From Lactobacillaceae bacterium (lineage in GTDB: Bacteria; Bacillota; Bacilli; Lactobacillales; Lactobacillaceae): a DNA stretch of 11,446 bases. Under the pieces are notes generated by a model. The model ran no database searches. It worked only from the letters and a program-made list of their open reading frames with translations, and was not told the DNA's origin. Of the stretch, positions 6,692 through 11,446 are shown one piece after another. The DNA is taken from positions 1 through 11,446 of the forward strand of contig JAISIV010000134.1 in assembly GCA_031261865.1 (NCBI GenBank), written 5' to 3'. Numbering within the stretch: position 1 is the stretch's first letter; the number at the start of each line of letters is the position of its first letter. Both the position numbers and the translations under genes were made by a program.

Positions 6692-7537
6692 ATGAATAAA
6701 ATTGATGTCGACATCTCTTTAATTAAAAAAGGACTTGTCAAAAGAAAAAGTCGCTCCAATAAATATGACTACGGAAACGTGACTATTTTGGCAGGAAGTC
6801 GAAAATATGGTGGAGCATCATTAATGGCTTCTTCAGCTTCGATTTACTCTGGTAGTGGCCTAACAACTCTCATATCAGATTTATCGAACCGAATCCCCTT
6901 ATTGTCCAGGACGCCAGAAACGATGTTCATCGATCAGGTCGAAAATAGAGACGTTTTACTTCAACTTTCGAAGACAAATATCGCTTTGTTGGGTTCAGGG
7001 TGGGACATAGAAGAAGCAATTTTCGAAGAGCTGTTAGCCAAAGTCATCAATTCAAAAACAAATTTCCCAATTGTCCTTGACGCGGGTGCACTTGCTCTTT
7101 TCGATAAAGGTAATAATAATCACTTAGTCGTTGCAACACCACATCTTGGTGAATGGCACAGAATGTCAGGCCTATCTTATACAGAAATTGAGAACGACTT
7201 AAATAATATTTCAGCTGCTTTCGAATTAGGAATTGAAATTCTGGTTTTGAAAGATTCAACTACGAGGATTTACGATATAAGTAATCAAACAATCTATTAT
7301 GCCAATTTTGGTGGTAGTTTTATGAGTACTGGCGGTTCTGGAGATGTTTTAGCTGGAATTATTACTTCATTTGTTGGACAGGGGTTGCAAAACAATGTTG
7401 AGATAATCAATTCAGTCATAAGCGGCGTCGGGGTTCACGGAATCACTGCGAGACAGGTCGCAGAAAGTCAATTCATTTCACTTCCAACACAGTTAGTTGA
7501 ACGACTTCCTAAAACGATTTGGGATTTATTGCAATAA
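6692..7537 (+). CDS. nnrD: ADP/ATP-dependent NAD(P)H-hydrate dehydratase
   Basis: A 281-residue cytoplasmic ribokinase-like enzyme that restores damaged NADH and NADPH hydrates. Motifs in order: GNVTILAGSRKYGGASLMA (residues 28-46), IVLDAGALALF (127-137), the loop TPHLGEW (149-155), VLKDSTTRIYD (185-195), and the catalytic anion-hole segment STGGSGDVLAGII (212-224) with Asp218. These match the stand-alone YxkO/NAXD family in order and spacing, at normal length. The epimerase partner domain (NnrE) is not fused and not in the window. The ATG has no SD, but the start fits family N-termini. It is transcribed alone, diverging from the reductase gene and ending at a hairpin shared with the ytxH operon. 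Confidence 0.93.
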   Translation: MNKIDVDISLIKKGLVKRKSRSNKYDYGNVTILAGSRKYGGASLMASSASIYSGSGLTTLISDLSNRIPLLSRTPETMFIDQVENRDVLLQLSKTNIALLGSGWDIEEAIFEELLAKVINSKTNFPIVLDAGALALFDKGNNNHLVVATPHLGEWHRMSGLSYTEIENDLNNISAAFELGIEILVLKDSTTRIYDISNQTIYYANFGGSFMSTGGSGDVLAGIITSFVGQGLQNNVEIINSVISGVGVHGITARQVAESQFISLPTQLVERLPKTIWDLLQ

Positions 7538-7566
7538 AAAATAGTTCAGTTGAACTGAACTATTTT
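7538..7566. terminator. Bidirectional terminator between nnrD and ytxH operon
   Basis: A perfect 12-bp inverted repeat, AAAATAGTTCAG and its complement, surrounds a five-base loop. It begins directly after the nnrD stop codon and ends eight bases before the ytxH stop. On the minus strand it ends in six T; on the plus strand the tail is only TTTT, so it probably works best for the ytxH operon. Confidence 0.82.
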
Positions 7567-7573
7567 AAAAATA

Positions 7574-8047
7574 CTATTTCTCGGAATCAGAATCGTCGTT
7601 TAAGTCTTTTAGTCCTTCAGCCAATTTATCATCATCAACTAATTCGATTTCTTCTTTGGAAAATTTATTACGTAAATCATCAATGTCACCTTTTGCCTTA
7701 TCGAACCATTTGCCGGAGGCATCTTTTGCTTCATTGACCTTTTCGGTAGCTTGAGTGACGAAATCACCAACGCCATCTTTAACATTTTTATACTGTTCAG
7801 AAAACTTTGACTGATTTAACCTTTCGTCTACTTCGTTATATTTTGTTTGAACTTTTTCAGAAATATTACCAGCCGCTTCTTGAGCGGAATCCGCAGTTAG
7901 ACTTCCCAACTCTTTAAGCTCATTACCAACATGAGCGGCTTTTTGAGATAGTTCTTTTTGCTTTTCTTCAGATAGATTTTTGAACGCGACGTAAGCAGCC
8001 GCTCCACCAACTAACAATGTTGCTAAAATTCCTTTACCTTTTGCCAT
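7574..8047 (-). CDS. YtxH-like membrane-anchored helical protein
   Basis: A 157-residue protein with an N-terminal hydrophobic segment (GILATLLVGGAAAYVAFKNL, about residues 6-25) and then a long charged, Ala/Lys/Glu-rich helical or coiled-coil region ending in an acidic tail (DDDSDSEK type). This layout is that of YtxH-domain proteins, small membrane-anchored proteins linked to general stress in Bacillus; the molecular role is not known. The start has an SD (TAGGAG) and lies one base past the DUF948 stop, so the two are translated together. It is the last gene of the murI operon and is followed by a strong hairpin. Confidence 0.8.
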   Translation of the reverse strand: MAKGKGILATLLVGGAAAYVAFKNLSEEKQKELSQKAAHVGNELKELGSLTADSAQEAAGNISEKVQTKYNEVDERLNQSKFSEQYKNVKDGVGDFVTQATEKVNEAKDASGKWFDKAKGDIDDLRNKFSKEEIELVDDDKLAEGLKDLNDDSDSEK

Positions 8048-8048
8048 G

Positions 8049-8477
8049 CTATTCTCCTAAATCTGCTTTCTTTGCAGCTCTTTTTTTTGAAACTTTATTA
8101 ACAACTCCACTGGCAACCTGAACCGCAACTCCGGACTTAATAGCAGTATTGGCGAGGTCAACTACTGTTTTTTTAATTGACGAAGGTTCTTCATCCTCGC
8201 GGTTTTTCTTTTTTGCGAAATGAGAAACACTTTCACCTAGATCCCCTGCTGCAACGAAAACCGGGTCGAGCTTTTCAACTTTAGAGGCAATATCGGCACT
8301 CATCTTTTCAGCTGAAGCGATAATGCTTTCAACGTCGGCGGTAATCGGATCTAAATGTTTGTTGACAATTTTTAAAGTCTTATCGACATTAACCAAGACA
8401 ACCACTAGATAGATAACGAGGACCACAAACGCTAGAGCCGCTACAATCGCAGCGATTTCAGTTAAATTCATGTTCAT
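8049..8477 (-). CDS. DUF948 membrane protein
   Basis: A 142-residue protein with one N-terminal transmembrane helix (about residues 7-29, AAIVAALAFVVLVIYLVVVLV) followed by a helical segment rich in spaced Val/Ile/Leu (VDKTLKIVNKHLDPITADVESIIASAEKM) and a basic C-terminus. This fits DUF948, which is commonly paired with YtxH in Firmicutes; the function is unknown. The SD AAGGAG lies 11 bases before the ATG at 8477. A second ATG two codons on (MNMN) gives an alternative start at 8471. It is in the murI-yfcE-DUF948-ytxH operon. Confidence 0.82.
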   Translation of the reverse strand: MNMNLTEIAAIVAALAFVVLVIYLVVVLVNVDKTLKIVNKHLDPITADVESIIASAEKMSADIASKVEKLDPVFVAAGDLGESVSHFAKKKNREDEEPSSIKKTVVDLANTAIKSGVAVQVASGVVNKVSKKRAAKKADLGE

Positions 8478-8502
8478 TTTGATGTAATCTCCTTAGAAAA
8501 AA

Positions 8503-9045
8503 TTATAGAGTATTTTTACGTTCAAAAATTTTACTGATTGATGAAATTTTTTCTCCTGCACGACCAAAATAATCGACTTCAAAGGCCTCATTGGTGACAT
8601 TCAAAACTACATACGTGCCACCAAGGAAAGCTTGGGGACCTCTTGGATTAGAAATAGAGCCAGGATTGATAAATAACTTGCCTTTATAAATTTCGGAAAC
8701 AACTTCGTGCGTGTGTCCAAATAAAACGATCTCAGCATTAAATTTATTAGCTTGCTCCCAAAGAGTATCTAAATTGTAATCAGCTCTGTAAAGATGACCG
8801 TGTGTTTGATAAAAAGTGATGTCGTCTTGATTTGAATGATATACATTTTCAATGTTAAATGGTTGATCAAAATCCATGTTGCCAACCACAGTGGTAAGAC
8901 CCTCAAAAATCGGATCACGAGCTTCAAATTGTGAATCACCATTATAAAAACGAGCCACAACATCAGTGTCATCTTTATATTTGTCGACAATAAACTCGAA
9001 TTCTTTTCTATCAAGGTGTGCATCACTAAAAATTAAATATTTCAT
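8503..9045 (-). CDS. yfcE: YfcE/MJ0936-family metallophosphoesterase
   Basis: A 180-residue cytoplasmic phosphodiesterase of the calcineurin-like superfamily. The metal-binding motifs are present in order: SDAH (Asp8, His10), NGDSQ, VGNMDFD, THGH and GHTHE, then the family segment FINPGSISNPRG. Members hydrolyse model phosphodiesters with Mn2+; the natural substrate is not established. The ATG overlaps the murI stop as ATGA, with an SD (GGAGG) inside the murI 3' end, so the two are translationally coupled. In many lactobacilli a dITP/XTP pyrophosphatase gene (rdgB) lies between murI and this gene; here there is none. Confidence 0.92.
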   Translation of the reverse strand: MKYLIFSDAHLDRKEFEFIVDKYKDDTDVVARFYNGDSQFEARDPIFEGLTTVVGNMDFDQPFNIENVYHSNQDDITFYQTHGHLYRADYNLDTLWEQANKFNAEIVLFGHTHEVVSEIYKGKLFINPGSISNPRGPQAFLGGTYVVLNVTNEAFEVDYFGRAGEKISSISKIFERKNTL

Positions 9046-9845
9046 AGTTCCTCCAAATCAACATAACTGACGTCCAATTCCCCGCCGAGCCATTCAGTTG
9101 CTAATTTTTCAAAGCGGGCCAAGTCACCGGTTGTAAGGTATTTTCTGAAACTTAGTTTTTCAGAATTTGCGATTTCTTTTTCGTCAATCAAATCTCTTGC
9201 ATCCATAGCTTCAATTGTCCCCGAATCGATAATCCGCACATCAGGACCTACGGCCTTTCTAATTGGCTCTAGTAACAAAGGAAAATGTGTGCAGCCTAGA
9301 ACTAAAGTATCAATTTGATTATCTTTAGTCCACTGAGAAAGTTGAGATTTTACGAATTCAAACGTCCGTTGCGTATTGCTTTGTCCAGATTCGACGATTG
9401 GCACAAATTCAGGCTCCGGCTTGCTGTAAACATTGCGATTCTCTTTATATTTATGGATGGTTTTAGCGTAAGCATCTGCTTTGACTGTTGCACGAGTTGC
9501 AATAACGCCAATGTTGCTTGATTCAATCTCTGTCACGTAACGGCCACCAGATTCAATTACGCCAATAACAGGAATGCTCAATTCACTTTGAAGACTTGGT
9601 AGTGCAACAGCAGTAGCGGTATTGCAAGCCACGACCAACATTTTGATATGGTACTGTTCGATTAAAAAGTTAGCAATTTGTCGACTGAAAGAGATAATTT
9701 CTTCCGGTTCTCGGTCGCCATATGGCATTCTAGCTTCATCACCGATATAGACGATATTTTCGTTTGGTTTTAATTCAATAAACTTTTTAACAACGGTTAA
9801 ACCGCCAATTCCAGAATCAAAGAATCCGATAGGTTTTTCACTCAT
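9042..9845 (-). CDS. murI: Glutamate racemase
   Basis: A 267-residue cytoplasmic enzyme that makes D-glutamate for peptidoglycan. The substrate motif FFDSGIGGLTV holds Asp10 and Ser11. The two catalytic cysteines are Cys74 (ACNTAT) and Cys185 (GCTHFP), with YIGDEARMPYGDR between residues 33 and 45. Length is normal for the family. The start matches family N-termini closely, although no SD precedes it: TATAAT ends six bases before the ATG. It is the first gene of murI-yfcE-DUF948-ytxH and diverges from yslB across 38 bp. Confidence 0.97.
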   Translation of the reverse strand: MSEKPIGFFDSGIGGLTVVKKFIELKPNENIVYIGDEARMPYGDREPEEIISFSRQIANFLIEQYHIKMLVVACNTATAVALPSLQSELSIPVIGVIESGGRYVTEIESSNIGVIATRATVKADAYAKTIHKYKENRNVYSKPEPEFVPIVESGQSNTQRTFEFVKSQLSQWTKDNQIDTLVLGCTHFPLLLEPIRKAVGPDVRIIDSGTIEAMDARDLIDEKEIANSEKLSFRKYLTTGDLARFEKLATEWLGGELDVSYVDLEEL

Positions 9846-9851
9846 ACAAAA

Positions 9852-9857
9852 ATTATA
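9852..9857 (-). promoter_or_regulatory. -10 element of murI, adjacent to the start codon
   Basis: On the minus strand a consensus TATAAT is followed by TTTTGT and then the murI ATG. The expected start of transcription coincides with the start codon, and no SD is present. No clear -35 is seen at 16-18 bp. Confidence 0.5.
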
Positions 9858-9870
9858 GTATTTAATGACG

Positions 9871-9876
9871 TATACT
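9871..9876 (+). promoter_or_regulatory. -10 element of yslB, adjacent to the start codon
   Basis: TATACT (five of six) is followed by seven bases (TTTTTTC) and the yslB ATG. There is no SD and no clear -35. It lies only 13 bp from the murI -10 on the other strand, so the two RNA polymerase sites would overlap. Confidence 0.4.
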
Positions 9877-9883
9877 TTTTTTC

Positions 9884-10309
9884 ATGAAACCTGATGCATA
9901 TTCAACAATCAATTCATTGCCAGAAGGCGACAAATATTTTGCAGCAATCCTCATGAAAGACATCTTTTTAACAGAACTTTTGGAAGAAGATCGTGCAGAA
10001 ATCCTTTATTTTGGTGGACGCTCATTAGCTAGACAATTCGCTTCAAACACACTAATGGGTATTGAAGAATTTTTCAATAAAGCTGGTTGGGGAGATTTAG
10101 AAATGTCTTCTCAAAAAGAAACATCACAATCATGGGTGCTCACCGGGGATGGTTTGACAGCGAGATTTTTAGCTCTTGAAGAGCCGACTTTTTATTTAGA
10201 GGCAGGCTTTATTGCTCAACAAATCACTCAACAACTAGGAAGAAACGTGGAAGCCGGTTACCAAATTAATGGCCAAAAATCAGTAACTTTCGACGTAGAA
10301 ATTTCTTAA
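9884..10309 (+). CDS. yslB: YslB-like protein (DUF2507)
   Basis: A 141-residue soluble protein. The segment ILYFGGRSLARQFASNTLMGIEEFFNKAGWGDLEM (residues about 40-74) matches the conserved core of YslB/DUF2507 proteins, followed by the strand-rich region WVLTGDGLTARF and FYLEAGFIAQQITQQLGR. The structural fold resembles ligand-binding 4-vinyl-reductase-like domains, but no function is established. It is often found next to murI in lactic acid bacteria, as here. The ATG has no SD. Its stop codon overlaps the dnaI stop on the other strand. Confidence 0.85.
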   Translation: MKPDAYSTINSLPEGDKYFAAILMKDIFLTELLEEDRAEILYFGGRSLARQFASNTLMGIEEFFNKAGWGDLEMSSQKETSQSWVLTGDGLTARFLALEEPTFYLEAGFIAQQITQQLGRNVEAGYQINGQKSVTFDVEIS

Positions 10310-11139
10310 ATTTTATTTCGACGATTAATACCGCCCATTTGGACTTCTTTAGTTAAAAAATTAATGCGCTCTTTAATTCGAGCTGCTTTAACCGAATCAT
10401 TAGATTTATTTGTATAAGTTAAATAATCAGTCGTTAGTGTTTCGATATCAAAATTCGATGAAACTAGGACTGGTTTTTTTGTGATCATTCTAATTTCGAA
10501 AACCATTCCAAAAACTTCGTCACGCAACCAATCAGTTAATCGTCCAGCTCCAAAATCATCAATCATCAAAACATCTGCCGATTTTAATTCGCCAACGATT
10601 CTCATTCTTTCAGTGTAATCTTCACTTCTTTCGAGGCGATCTATCAAATTTGAGGTATTTACTATTGCAACACTATGCCCATTTTTGGACAAAAAACCTG
10701 CTGCAAGTGCTAAGAGATGAGTTTTTCCAACACCAAAATCCCCAAAAATAAACGGTCCCTGTTGGAATTCGTCAGGTTTTTCTACATATGAATTTACAAA
10801 ATTGTAAACGGCGACATAAGCCATAATTCTTTCATCGGCACTGTCGTCGAAATCGTTTACAAAATCCATAGCAAAAAGCTTTGGGTCGATTCCTAAATTA
10901 AAGATGTTTTGAGTACCATCAGAGAGAATTTGATTGTAGGATATAACTACTTTTTCTTCGCTTAACTCTAAGTTCGGTGTGAAATCTTTGTCGACAGAGT
11001 CACTTAATACAAAAATAAATTTTGTAAATGAATCCAAATTGTTTTCAATAAAAACTTCATCGTTCGAGCGATGAATTCTTTCAAGAAATGCGGAAACCTC
11101 AGGGTGACCAATAATCGATTGTTTTAATTCTGGATTCAT
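10306..11139 (-). CDS. dnaI: Primosomal protein DnaI (helicase loader)
   Basis: A 277-residue AAA+ ATPase that loads the replicative helicase at oriC and at restarting forks. The C-terminal part is clear: Walker A GDFGVGKT (133-140), Walker B VLMIDD (190-195), sensor 1 SSNF (227-230), DWLRDEVFGMVFEIRM (203-218) and the Arg-rich KAARIKERI (251-259). In Bacillus DnaI the N-terminal helicase-binding domain folds around zinc held by Cys and His residues; this protein has no cysteine at all, and the corresponding stretch reads LDSFTKFIFVLSDS. The protein is somewhat shorter than the usual 300-310 residues. The start overlaps the dnaB stop as ATGA without a strong SD, implying coupled translation. 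Confidence 0.94.
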   Translation of the reverse strand: MNPELKQSIIGHPEVSAFLERIHRSNDEVFIENNLDSFTKFIFVLSDSVDKDFTPNLELSEEKVVISYNQILSDGTQNIFNLGIDPKLFAMDFVNDFDDSADERIMAYVAVYNFVNSYVEKPDEFQQGPFIFGDFGVGKTHLLALAAGFLSKNGHSVAIVNTSNLIDRLERSEDYTERMRIVGELKSADVLMIDDFGAGRLTDWLRDEVFGMVFEIRMITKKPVLVSSNFDIETLTTDYLTYTNKSNDSVKAARIKERINFLTKEVQMGGINRRNKI

Positions 11140-11446
11140 GATTTCTTAATTTGAGCGCGCAGCTTAGCTATTTCGTCTGTATCGACTTCCATCGGTTTTT
11201 TATAATCGACACCGGTGACTACTTTTTTGTTTGAAGCAACCTTATTTCTCTTTAATTTGGAGTTTTTAATCGTAACAACCGCTTTGACTGGATCTTTAGT
11301 GGCCCCATTTTGGCTCAACAAATCAGCAGTAGATTCCGCAAAGTTCTTATTTAAAGAATGAATTTCGCTAGAATTGATGGCATTGTATGTAACTATATTT
11401 ATGACTGATTTTGATAATCCTAATTCAGCTAACTTCAAAAGGGTCT
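11136..11446 (-). CDS. dnaB: Replication initiation/membrane attachment protein DnaB, C-terminal fragment (5' end beyond the window)
   Basis: The frame is open to the right edge and covers about the last 102 codons. The visible part begins with LLKLAELGLSKSVINIVTYNA, which matches the C-terminal DnaD/DnaB-like helical region of Gram-positive DnaB, and ends in a Lys-rich tail (DEIAKLRAQIKKS). DnaB of Firmicutes works with DnaD and DnaI in helicase loading. A TTG at 11438 is in frame but is internal, not the start. Identity rests on this fragment and on the directly overlapping dnaI, the usual neighbour. Confidence 0.85.
   Translation of the reverse strand, partial: TLLKLAELGLSKSVINIVTYNAINSSEIHSLNKNFAESTADLLSQNGATKDPVKAVVTIKNSKLKRNKVASNKKVVTGVDYKKPMEVDTDEIAKLRAQIKKS

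Noticed and set aside
7519..7737. 72-codon plus-strand frame after nnrD
   Set aside because: It crosses the bidirectional terminator and lies opposite ytxH, with no SD or recognisable domain.
8769..9026. 85-codon minus-strand frame within yfcE
   Set aside because: It is a frame-shifted shadow of yfcE, whose metal-binding motifs are intact in the chosen frame.

Overview
The window looks like a low-GC Gram-positive chromosome, most probably from a member of the Lactobacillaceae. A Leuconostoc/Oenococcus-type relative is plausible, but the genus cannot be fixed from this sequence. The signs are a PTS cellobiose locus under CcpA-type cre boxes, a dnaB-dnaI replication-initiation pair, a YslB (DUF2507) gene beside murI, and DUF948/YtxH envelope proteins. 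Base composition is AT-rich throughout, with no insertion sequence, phage, tRNA, rRNA or CRISPR. No gene-free stretch exceeds 300 bases.

Left half (1-6637, all minus strand): transcription runs right to left through an NADH-flavin-reductase-like gene, a GH1 phospho-beta-glucosidase overlapped by a ROK sugar kinase, an EIIC and an EIIB of the lactose/cellobiose PTS family, and ptsI (enzyme I), which is cut by the left edge. Hairpin terminators end four units: the reductase, bgl-ROK, EIIC-EIIB and, further right, the nnrD/YtxH pair. Three cre boxes precede bgl, EIIC and ptsI, so these form one carbon-catabolite-controlled beta-glucoside locus. The main surprise is the EIIB: the phospho-cysteine at position 10 is Asp and the P-loop Thr at position 16 is Ile, while the rest of the gene is intact. 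Together with the ROK kinase, this suggests a beta-glucoside route in which the PTS permease is uncoupled from PTS phosphorylation and ATP does the phosphorylating. This is a hypothesis, not a demonstrated pathway.

Right half (6680-11446): nnrD (NAD(P)H-hydrate dehydratase) runs on the plus strand and converges on a minus-strand operon murI-yfcE-DUF948-ytxH. yslB diverges from murI across only 38 bp and converges on dnaI, with the two stop codons overlapping. dnaB (C-terminal end only) and dnaI are coupled by an ATGA overlap.

A second pattern cuts across regions. Four genes that begin transcription units (ptsI, nnrD, murI, yslB) have no Shine-Dalgarno sequence. Instead each has a -10-like hexamer ending 6 or 7 nt before the ATG, which would place the transcript 5' end at the start codon. 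Most other genes here have clear SD sequences (dnaI and the ROK gene, both translationally coupled, are weaker). This predicts leaderless mRNAs for a subset of genes.
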